DNA from: Turnera subulata
Taxonomy: Eukaryota > Streptophyta > Magnoliopsida > Malpighiales > Passifloraceae
Length of the DNA stretch: 64,000 nucleotides
Assembly (NCBI GenBank): GCA_028386065.3
Contig: JAKUCV010000191.1
Coordinates: 1 to 64,000, forward strand
Direction of reading: 5' to 3'
A model generated the notes under the pieces. That model saw nothing but the letters and a program-made list of their open reading frames with translations, was not told the origin of the DNA and searched no databases. Every line of letters starts with the position of its first letter. Within the stretch, counting starts at the first letter, position 1. A program made the translations under genes and the position numbers. Positions 1 through 8,993 of the stretch are shown here, in pieces.

Positions 1-2030
1 TGATTTTCCGAGAAATTCCGAAACCCGAAAAATACCAACTTAGTTCCGAAAAATTCACGGGAAAATCACGAGCGCGGGAAAACACTCGGATTCGAAAAAC
101 GACTCCCGATTTACCTTGAATTAATTACCCAAGATTAATTCAACAGTAAATCACAGTAAATAGACTTTTACAGTCCGGTAAAAATCCAAAATTTTTACCT
201 GGTCGTCAATTTATCGTAACAGAAAATCCATTCGTATTAATCAATCCAATTTGTTAAATTAAGTAATCGAATATTGATCATCAACTGTTACATCCTGATT
301 TCTTGCCTTACTGAGATGAAATTGTTTGTTATCCCAATCATGCATTATTTTTACAGATGCCAGCGAAATGGTGCTTTTATGTAAACTCTGATTTTACTAT
401 CTGCTCCTAATTACTCCATCAGCAAATGCCAAATGGTGCTTTTTGTGTGAATTGACCCAATGTCTTTCATTCTTTATACTAAGATATGCGCATGAATGGA
501 CATTTTTCTTTGGCATATGGAACAGTCAATTGGTACATACTTGTCCACAGAAGGACGAATCATAGATTTCATGCTCGTCGATATGTGTGACTTTCATGGC
601 GCTGTGGGGACCTGAAATTTATTGGTACGTACCCTCCTCCAAATTTATCCAATTACATTTCATGCTCGCCGATATTTTCTTACACCTTTTTTGTACATTG
701 ATGGATGTAACTTGGTCAATTTGGTGCTATCGAGGGGAATACGGCGAATAAAGTTTTGCAAATAAATGTGACGGTCGAAGAAAATGCCCCATTAATGAAG
801 AAAACGTCAAATCCAAGGTTCTGGTTCAAAAATGTAGACACTACCTTTAGCTTTAGTAATGCTCCAAACAAACCCAGCTAGATGCTTCGAGGTTAATAAA
901 AAGCAATGATGGAATAAACGAAATGAAGGTGATGACCATGTGGTAAGGTAACAATGGGATACTCATACAACAAGTGAGTGATGAATATTGAACGGCAACC
1001 ATAGAAATGCACAGGAATCTGGATTCTCCATGATGTCTTTGTGATGTAGAAAAAGCAGGCCTTTCTGTCTATAAACTTTGTTACGTGGACAGAACAGAAG
1101 CCCATGCTTGTTAGTGGCAACTTTGTGATAGTCCAAACACTGGAGAAAAAGAGAGGATGGAAGGAGATGAGGTAATGGACTCAGCATCTAAAGCATCTCT
1201 TCGGTGATATTGGAAATCTTTAATTACTCTTTTTGGAAAACTAGTACATTGATAATTTTTATTCACATTTGCTACTCCCAAAGGACCTTAACAAGTGATA
1301 TTAAAGGATCTTTCTCTTTTCTTGATCTCTTCTAGTGTAAAAATAAGAAATAAACATCAAATTGGGGATGTCTATGATAGTATTCCTAAGTCCACTTTAA
1401 GTTGTGTGGGACACCAACGGAGAATTATCACGCGTGAGTTTTTGCATTTTTTTCCCCTCATTCACCTTTTGATTTTGTCAAGCGGAGGGAGTACTTTTTT
1501 TTTTTTTTTCCTATTCTCCAATGTTGGATCCATTTTGCTGGATAAGGAGGAAGTAAGTTTTGCAATAAGGTTAGTATAGTCCTGCTTTTGAGGAACCACT
1601 ACTCATGAAATAGGAGATTGAATTTGTGATACCCAGAAAGATTCTCTACCATTATCAAGAAAAGCTAGAAGATTACAGGAGATCTTGAGAAACAGAAAAC
1701 AACAGCATGATAACCCAACTAAAAACTAAATACAATAGAAGTTTAAGTCCTCTATAACCTAAACACACAAGTTTTTTCGACAAAAAAAAAAAACACACAA
1801 GTTACAACTCAATTTGGTGGACGAATGTTCCTTATTGCGACTTACATACCTAAAACAAAGCTAGAAACAACAATACACACATGCCAAACATTAGATGTAC
1901 TAAGTTTAAATGGCCCAAAAGAAATTGTTACATGGACAAAGTACAATTAGCACACCAAACTCAACCGACCCGACCAGAAAAAATGTGAACCCGTCTTCTG
2001 TTTTCATCGGGCACACTCAAATGATTGACA
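1..2030. other. Intergenic, no gene recognised
   Basis: No ORF here resembles a known protein and no splice-consistent model could be built. The first 250 bases are rich in CCGAAA/CCGA words and look unlike the AT-rich sequence after them, so they may be the edge of an old transposon, but no terminal repeat is visible. A T-tract lies near 1495-1510. Confidence 0.5.
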
Positions 2031-2669
2031 TTATACCTCCACGGCCCAATAAAAACACAAAAAGCCCAATAAAAGAAAAGCAACCCCAAAGAGAAAAAGA
2101 AGAAGAAGAAGAATACAATTTAGACAAAGGCACTGGACCTCACGTGACCCTCGCGTGAACATCGTCATCTCCCGATCAAAATCAAGGGAAGACTTACAGG
2201 ACGGAGGGAGGGAGTAGCGGGAAGAGAATTCTCTCCCCACCATATCCTCGTCGAAGTGACCATTCTGCCCCGGACCCTCGTCGAAGTTGCGGGAATAACT
2301 CATGGGATCATATTGGAATTTCGCATACTTATTGGCGCGCCGTCGTTGCCTCCTCCTAAACCTACGGAACAGCGCCCTCCACTTTCGGCGCGACACCAGC
2401 GCCGACCACCCGCGCACGGTCGTCTTCCAGCCCCGGAACCACCACGGCTCCGCCGTCACGGAGGCGGAGGCGGAGGATGAGGAGGAGAAGGAGGAGGAGG
2501 ACATGCTCTCGGCGGACCTGATGCGTTGCCAGAAGTGTTCCGATGATGAGCCACCACGGTTGGACGATAAGGGTATCCAAAAGCAACAGCCTCGCTTGGA
2601 GAAAGAGACGTCATGGATGTCATTATCGTTGTAAAGAGAAGAGACATATTCGGGGTCTGCAGGGGACAT
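2031..2669 (-). CDS. Conserved plant protein of unknown function (basic, Ser-rich; sometimes annotated 'stress-induced')
   Basis: About 212 residues read as one exon. The start is placed at the ATG at 2669 (MSPADPEYVSSLYNDND) because the frame above it has only a GTG and the family begins near this point. Features: an N-terminal acidic segment and SKRGCCFWIP; a Ser-rich linker at about residues 53-70; a Trp/Arg-rich block (WWFRGWKTTVRGWSALV) and a strongly basic FRRFRRRQRRR run at about 75-110; then KFQYDPMSYSRNFDEGP. I recognise this pattern from uncharacterised plant proteins but know no function. The last 35 or so residues are a Leu/Phe-rich run outside the conserved part. They may be read-through of a pyrimidine-rich 3' region, or the true end may lie in a further exon. 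Position of the C-terminus is uncertain. Confidence 0.7.
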   Translation of the reverse strand: MSPADPEYVSSLYNDNDIHDVSFSKRGCCFWIPLSSNRGGSSSEHFWQRIRSAESMSSSSFSSSSSASASVTAEPWWFRGWKTTVRGWSALVSRRKWRALFRRFRRRQRRRANKYAKFQYDPMSYSRNFDEGPGQNGHFDEDMVGREFSSRYSLPPSCKSSLDFDREMTMFTRGSREVQCLCLNCILLLLLFLFGVAFLLLGFLCFYWAVEV

Positions 2670-3284
2670 GATGATCTCGCCGGGGCTAGAGAGGAAGGGT
2701 TTCCAGAGAAAGTTGAAGGTGGATATGAGATATATATCCACATATACTGTTTTGTTCTTTCTCTGAAAACCCTAGCTAGCTAGCCCCGGCCCGCCTCTAG
2801 TTTTTTTTTTTTTTTGTTCCTTTTTCTTTCTTCTTTGAGGTTGAGGGAAACGTGGGTTTGGCTGTGTTGATGTTTCTTCTTCTTCTTTGATGTTCTGTTT
2901 CTGTGCATTTGGGTGTGTTTTTTGTAGGCGAGGAAATGAGAGGTTGTAACGGAAACCTCGCTGGAAAAATGGTGGGCTGCGATTGCAGGGACATGGCTTT
3001 TGACTATTGTCGTTCTTGCTTTATGTGCATGGCATGGGAGACAACGTGGTGACACATCAAACTAGCTAGCACTAATTCTTGCAACAGCTTCGGTTCTATC
3101 GAGTTGGGTTGGGCCTGGCTTATGTTTTGTCTGAAAAAGAAACAACACCCAATAGGCCCATTAGCATCTAGACTTTATGGGTTGACCTCTTCGTCTTTAA
3201 CTACCAGTAACGAATTACGTGGCATTTGAAAGTAAGAAAAAGCCAATGGGGCAAGGGTGTGGGTCAAAAAAAGGCCACTTTCAG

Positions 3285-3768
3285 TTGGTCAAACCTTAAC
3301 TTCTCATAATCACTGTCGTCGTCGACCATCGGGCATCTATAAACCAATCACAAAAAAGGTCCGACTAGAGTCCAAAATGTTCATCAATTGACTGAACTAG
3401 TCTAATATCCATATAAACCTGCTCTATTCTTACAACGTATGAAACCAATGCTCCAATCCAAGTCTAGTTATATGTGTACACACCTAGTTGAATTTACAGT
3501 TCCTAAGCACAACCAACTAGCTAGTTAAAAATGCATTGTAACCTTGGTCAAGCATAATTTCTCATCATCAAAGTTGCCACTGCCATGGACCATCGGGCAT
3601 CCATAACCAATCACAGAAAAGTACGCCCAGAGTTCAAAATGTTCAATTGACTGAGCTAGTCTAATATCCATATAAACCTGCTCTATTCTTGCAATGTATG
3701 AAACCATGGTTCCAAGTCTAGTTATATATGCAAACACACATAGTTGAAGAATTTACAGTTCCTAAGCA
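3285..3768. repeat. Tandem direct duplication, two copies of about 225 bp
   Basis: Copy 1 is 3285-3510 and copy 2 is 3544-3768. Shared landmarks in the same order: TTGGTCAA, a CATCGGGCATC segment, ACCAATCACA, CAATTGACTGA, TCTAATATCCATATAAACC, GCTCTATTCTT, AGTCTAGTTATAT and ATTTACAGTTCCTAAGCA. The copies differ by several substitutions and short indels, so the event is not very recent. Both keep a GGTCAA word (3287-3292 and 3546-3551) and a TTGACT word (3388-3393 and 3647-3652). Confidence 0.85.
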
Positions 3769-4054
3769 AAGCCCAGTAGTTGTCTACATGACTAAAGGCG
3801 TTGCGTGCAAATTAAGTAGAAACCACTGAGAATTCAACAGTCTCGTTATTCAAACAAAGAGAAAAATAAATGGTAAGCAATTAATTAATTTGACCGGATC
3901 CAAATTCAGAATTTTAAAAACAGTATTCAATTCCAGTTCAATGGTTCCACAAGAATTGTTTCCCAAGTTTCCACGATTATCTCTTTCTATGCGGCCTCGT
4001 CCATGCTCCCTAGTCGTCCATGCAATCCGTGTGTTTGAATATAATATAAGGAGC

Positions 4055-4105
4055 TTGACTACCTACTCCTCAATGGCTTTTTCCTCTTATTAATTGCCGA
4101 GTCAA
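4055..4105 (+). promoter_or_regulatory. Two proximal W-box words upstream of the PIP-like gene
   Basis: TTGACT lies at 4055-4060 on the plus strand and AGTCAA (TTGACT on the minus strand) at 4100-4105, both within 75 bp upstream of the TATA box. TTGACC also occurs at 3890-3895. TTGAC[C/T] is the core WRKY-binding word. PIP-type genes are known to be induced by microbial patterns, so WRKY control is plausible. The six-base words alone are weak evidence. Confidence 0.45.
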
Positions 4106-4126
4106 TACGCGGCCACCACGTTTCTC

Positions 4127-4134
4127 TATAAATA
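4127..4134 (+). promoter_or_regulatory. TATA box of the PIP-like peptide gene
   Basis: TATAAATA within CTCTATAAATACC, 131 bp upstream of the ATG at 4265. That leaves a leader of about 100 nt, normal for plants. Confidence 0.7.
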
Positions 4135-4264
4135 CCAAATCTGCAGCTTTGGTTTTGCATACCAACAAACAAGACACCGGTACTTCTTTGAGCAATCGTT
4201 CAATTAAAAAAAGAACTTCTTTGAGCTCTTTGGTTTTTCTAATAAACATAACATACATACACAT

Positions 4265-4501
4265 ATGGCTACACAGTTCAAATCATGTCACTTACATCTC
4301 CTAGTAATATTCTTAATTTTCATTATGCTCTTCTCAACCATACAAGCCCGGCCGTTGGCTCCGGATCACAGCAATTCCATGACGAAGCCTAGTAGCTCTG
4401 CAGGACATGGCGGGGTGGGTGTTCAACTTGTGGAAGCACTAAAAAATCTTGCTCTTTCTGGGATCAAGAGGGAAGGACCCAGCCCAGGAATGGGGCACTG
4501 A
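4265..4501 (+). CDS. PIP/PIPL-type secreted signalling peptide precursor
   Basis: A single exon of 78 residues. Residues about 8-28 form a hydrophobic signal peptide ending in TIQARP. A variable Ser/Gly-rich middle follows, then VQLVEALKNLALSGI, and the protein stops exactly after KREGPSPGMGH. A C-terminal [S/E]GPSP-x-x-GH box on a 70-110 residue precursor is the hallmark of the PAMP-induced peptide (PIP) and PIP-like family. These peptides are secreted, trimmed to a short C-terminal peptide and sensed by RLK7-type receptors. Here Glu replaces the usual Ser before GPSP. The basic KR just upstream could mark processing. The start is the only suitable ATG and is preceded by a clear TATA box. 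Family assignment is inference from the signal peptide plus terminal box; receptor and role are not shown by the sequence. Confidence 0.8.
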   Translation: MATQFKSCHLHLLVIFLIFIMLFSTIQARPLAPDHSNSMTKPSSSAGHGGVGVQLVEALKNLALSGIKREGPSPGMGH

Positions 4502-5392
4502 TTATTCTTTCTATGTTATCAGGAATGATACATTTTGTACACTTGGGAGCCCCAAAGAAGGGCTTGGTTTAGGATTCACATTTTGTATGTTGTCTAGTCT
4601 ATATTGAAAAAACAATACGAATATGTTAATTTTTTATATAGCTACATGGAAATTAATGAATACAAAAGGATTCTTTATTTACTTCCACGTTCGTGGTCTC
4701 TGTGTAAGAATATTTCTTTTTTTTTTTTAAGTTCTACTAAATTTTATTTGGCAATCTGATTGCTACTATGCATATTCATCATCAAGTGAAAGGTTGAAAG
4801 TGGAACTAGTATTGCGCAGAAGCGTTGTTGTTGCTTTCAACAAACTCAAAGTTAAGATCCTGTTTGCAGTCTGTGTATGTTTAGATTGGTTATACCTAGT
4901 TGTATTTTGCTGTTGTAATTATCCAGTAGTAGTATTGTTAGTGTATGCGTAGGTAACTATCGTCTTCAGTCATCTTTTTTATGACCTGAGTGAGTGCCTT
5001 GTATCATGAGGGTTCTATTAATAAAATTATCGTCTTCATCAAAAAAAAAAAAAAAAACCACAGCCATTGTTGATTAGCCGAGTTATTTTCATTCTAGTAT
5101 ACTAATGATTCTCATTTTGATCATAAGCTTTAAAAAGGTACTAATGATTCTCATTTTGATCATATAATAATAAAGCTTGGATCACATGCACGGACATAAT
5201 AATTTCCTACTTCTTTCAAAAGGAAAAAAAAATGGGCTGTTCATTCCTTTTGATTTAAAAGCCCGCACATCATGGGCTACCTTAATGTTGGGTCAGGGGA
5301 GAGAAGCCATCCGCCATTAATCAGTCACATGAACCCAACTTCATATTTGGGCCCATGCAGAAAAAGCCCATGGCCTGCAATAAAAGTATATC
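4502..5392. other. 3' region of the PIP-like gene and spacer
   Basis: AT-rich, no further gene seen. A run of A follows at about 5041-5057, and a 26-bp direct repeat is listed separately. Some GGCCCA/AGCCCA words occur near 5250-5370. Confidence 0.5.
5100..5164. repeat. Two identical 26-bp direct repeats
   Basis: The word TACTAATGATTCTCATTTTG followed by ATCATA occurs at 5100-5125 and again at 5139-5164, separated by 13 bp. Short local duplication with no known role. Confidence 0.9.
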
Positions 5393-5415
5393 GCTAGAAG
5401 GAGGGCTTGAACCTC

Positions 5416-5448
<33 letters not shown>

Positions 5449-5465
5449 AACTGAGCTATTCCAGC
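5393..5465 (-). tRNA. tRNA-Asn-GTT: tRNA-Asn (anticodon GUU)
   Basis: The minus strand folds as a complete 73-nt cloverleaf. The acceptor stem pairs GCTGGAA with TTCTAGC (one G-U). The D arm is GCTC-AGTTGGTTA-GAGC. The anticodon stem TGTGG/CCACA holds loop CTGTTAA with anticodon GTT. The variable loop is AGGTC. The T arm is GGAGG-TTCAAGC-CCTCC. There is no intron. A-box and B-box promoter elements are intact, so it is probably expressed. Confidence 0.97.
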
Positions 5466-6109
5466 TTTTGTCGAATAGCAGGTAACGCAACATAACAATG
5501 TTTTTTAAATGTTCTACCTCTTTTTGGTTTGAGGAAATATTAATTCACTTGCACGATGTTTTTTGTTTTTGGATTTAATGGAGATGACTTAAAATGGGCA
5601 CAAAGCAGTGTCGGAGGAATTTGAGTATGAATTGAAATGTTGGCCATCAGGCTGCAAAGTCCTCCTTGAAGAATGCATACGTTTTACCGTGGTATTATAT
5701 CAGCATACTACTTCTAATGACAGCAACCAAGCTTAACCTAGAAATGTAATCTGTGCTTCTACGTTGATGAAAATGTGATGATAGTAGTGGTGTACCTTTT
5801 ACAGGGCCATAAGGGTTTATCTCACATTAAAAGGTCTATTATTGAAGAATACAAGGAGAGATTAATAAAAGAACTTCGATTTTCTTACACCAGGTGGCAT
5901 TACAACATATATATCTTCTGACTAAGAGCACACTTCAGTTAGTTAGCATTTCTCCTAGGCAATCAAAACCCGAATAAAAGGGGAAAAGAGTAAAGAGGAA
6001 GGGGGGGAACGCAGTGAAAAGTCTTCTTCCTACATTCACTATTAATACTTATCTTACTACCTAACATGGTTCAACACTTATACTTTCCATCTAAAAGCAC
6101 CATATGTTA
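5466..6109. other. Spacer between tRNA-Asn and the NHL gene
   Basis: No gene seen. The right end is probably the 3' UTR of the minus-strand NHL gene that stops at 6110. Confidence 0.5.
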
Positions 6110-8993
6110 TCAATACCCTTGAGAGTAGCCCACATAGTTGAATCGAGGACGGATATTATGGTGATTGTACCTTGGATCACTGTAGTCTACAGCCTTTATT
6201 ACTACAGCCTCACGCCTACCATCTTGTTCTTGAACTGCACCGAACACTATCTCATTTGTCTCGCAGCCCTTCTCGTAGTACGTTTTTGGGTTGGATGAAT
6301 AGTGCCTATGATGATGCTGCTGCTGTTTCTGATGTTGCTGCATCTGCATCTGCTGCCGATGATGATGTTGCATCTGCATCTGCATCTTCATTTGCATCTG
6401 CTGCTGCTGCTGCTGCTGTTGGTGATGATCACCATCCCAGCCTTTGTAGTAGGTTCGGCTTTGCTTGAAATGGTGATTTTGTTCCAGCTCTTTGGTCATG
6501 AAAGGATAGGTTTTCTTGGGTGTAGCAGCTCTAGTTTCGAGTGGTGGTGGTTCATCTTCATCAGGAATTACAAAACTTTCTTGCACTGGCCATGAGCTTG
6601 AATGTTGAAGTGGATGCTGATACTGCTCTGGGAATTGATAGTGCAGAGGCTTCCTTCTAAACCCGGAAAACAGTCCTCCAAAAATTTCACCGACAGTGGA
6701 CCCAGTGTTGATGACAAGCTTACCAAGTGAACCAAAGAAGCCATCCTCAGGTTTCTCAGGTTCATCCTCATTTGGAATTAATGGGGGCCTGACTGATTTA
6801 GGAGGCCTTTGATATGGTGCAACTGGCCTGACATGCTTTGTATAAGTCCTAGGATCCTGGAAGACATTAAAGGTGTTAAGCAAGACTACAAATTTTTGTT
6901 TCAATAGGATGTTAAAGGACAATAACAACATAAAGGAACTTAAACTCTTATGTATTTCTCATTGTCAACAGTGTGCAAAGCTGGAGGTAGTTACATCATG
7001 GGAAGAGAATAATGATAGGACTCTACGTTGCAGCACAGCTAGAATGTAGCCCAGGATTCCAGCACCAGCAAGCATTGCAATGCCTAGAAAGCAGAAACAG
7101 ACACATTTCCATGATCTTGGCAAAAGAAACAGAATCTGAAGGATTTAGGATTTAAGTTGACAGCTCAGTAATACCTAAATGGAAACTGCTGTCATATTGA
7201 TGGTCACAATCATCATCATGAAGTTGAATCTCTCGGATTGCCTGGTTGCCTCTATCTATAACCAAAAGAGAGCAGGTGCTTCCTACATATACAACATCAA
7301 AATCATTTGAGAATTTAGCATCTTCACTTGGACCATCAACATGACCACTACCCCGAGTCCACTTTCCTCCAGCAATGGTTGTAACCCCTGCCATAATGCA
7401 AGAATTTAGTTCAGCAAGACATGGAATAGAAAGGTAATCAGTGCATAAATACTTGCTCCATTCGACCTCAAAGTATGTAGTTTTACCATCATCACTGATT
7501 TTCCTGATAGCCATGTTCATTGTGTCTGCAATATATATATTTCCTCTGTCATCTACGGTAAGACCTTTGGGGTGGTTCATTCTTGCATCTCTTAGCTTCC
7601 CGTCTACATGCCCAGAGTAGCCTTCTGTTGATCCAGCAATGAGCTTGGGCCTGCTGTCTGCATTTCCTCCCCAACCAAACAAAAAAATAAGAGAAAATTA
7701 TGCCCGTAAACATCAATCAGTTTGTAGTGAAATCTAACTACAGAATACAAGTTTTGTTTGTTCAACACATTAGTGATTCCTCTAAAGTTAATACAAGAAT
7801 CTGCAAACGTGAAAACCGAAACAGATATTTTATTTTCCTTGCTCAAATTAAAAGAAAAGGACAAAACTTTGAAAAGAATATTAAGGCAGTCTAATCTTGA
7901 AGCGCACAAAAGAGGTTAACGACTGCTAAAAAAAGGATAAAGAGTACAGGATCAGTAATTAACAAGGCTAATTATTCACCAACAAAGAAAGAGACGTAGA
8001 AAAGAAAGGCCAAGTAGTCTAAATGTCGGCCTTCAAGTTGGAAAAGTGAAAAGGTACAGATCTCCAAAAAGATGGAGTTCAGAAGTCGGATACAGAACTA
8101 AAAGGTTTGGCGTACTTATAAAAAATGGAGACTTGTACTTAACAAAAGCACATCAATCTCATTGTTGATATCCTTTTCCTTAACTTCCCTTCTATAAAGT
8201 CATATTTCGAATCTTCGAGATGACTACTATCAAAATGCAGCCACTAAATCATGTCCCAACTACGAAGTTAAGCACATTGGGTATTACTCCTACAGTTTAG
8301 GCATAGCTATCAAAACCAACAGCATAGCTTAAAGATAAAAAAAAATACAACACTGACATGAATACCAATGAATGTAGACATAGGATCAAACATTCTTCTC
8401 ATAATAATTATAGAAGAACCGGCTTACATTTGGACAATGGTATTGACATCTTGTAAATGTTGCTATTTTCTGAATCCAAGACCAAAAGCTCTCCACTAGA
8501 AGATACTTGAACCGTATGTGGTTCGATTCCCAGCTTACTTCCATCAAACACCGTCTCCACTGTATACCCACCCTCAAATTTCAACATCGAACGGGTAGAA
8601 ACAGCTGAAATACCAGCACCCACTGACAAGATTAGCCCATAAATTGCAAAGAATGAACAAATGACAGGCGACAATGCAGCCAAAATTGGGTTGAAGGGAA
8701 AGAACCTTTACTTGTTTTAGTGTTGGATTTGAGTGACCAAAGCCACTTTACCATTACAGAGACCACATTAGAGACAACTCCACTCACGATTTCTGCAGAC
8801 ATGGGAAAATCCGAACAAGGTTGAAACTTGTAAGGGAATTTAAGAAAAAAAAAAACAGAGTAAATGAGCAGAAATGGCATGAAAGAGTGAAACTTTTGAG
8901 CTTGTACTTACTAACAGGAACTGTGGCTGAAGCTGAGGAGAACCCACTGAAGAGAACCAAGAAGATGAGAGCAAAGGCAACCCATTTGCACAT
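6110..8993 (-). CDS. NHL-repeat membrane protein, seven exons
   Basis: Exons on the minus strand: 8912-8993, 8712-8792, 8428-8604, 7487-7657, 7175-7387, 6995-7083, 6110-6856. All junctions are GT-AG and phases agree, giving 519 residues. A signal peptide (MCKWVAFALIFLVLFSGFSS) is followed by KIVSGVVSNVV...KWLWSL. An NHL beta-propeller region covers about residues 75-225 (HPKGLTVDDRGNIYIADT, VTTIAGG, GHVDG repeats). A transmembrane segment GIAMLAGAGILGYILAVL lies near 242-260. A cytosolic tail of about 250 residues contains a Pro-rich RPPKSVRPPLIP motif and a long Gln/His/Met-rich tract. This architecture is known from uncharacterised plant NHL-domain proteins, with the propeller probably on the outer or luminal side. 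The NHL propeller usually binds protein or other ligands; its partner here is unknown. A minus-strand TATATAAA at 9069-9076 fits as promoter. Confidence 0.9.
6302..6420 (-). repeat. CAG/CAT trinucleotide tract in the NHL gene
   Basis: Imperfect CTG/CAT/TGC repeats on the plus strand, with an unbroken run of CTG units around 6399-6418. On the minus strand they encode alternating Gln, His and Met runs in the tail of the NHL protein. The pure CAG part is likely length-variable between individuals. Confidence 0.85.

Larger units (their letters stand above)
2670..4126. other. Intergenic; 5' flank of the 2031-2669 gene and far promoter of the PIP-like gene
   Basis: No gene recognised. On the left, AAAACCCTAG next to GCTAGCTAGC (about 2765-2785) fits a plant 5' leader for the minus-strand gene. 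The stretch holds the 225-bp tandem duplication listed separately, and W-box words nearer 4050-4105. Confidence 0.5.

Noticed and set aside
1272..1495. Possible second Stowaway MITE (CTACTCCC on the left, GGAGGGAGTAC on the right)
   Set aside because: The two ends do not match each other well beyond CTCCC, so no terminal inverted repeat is supported.
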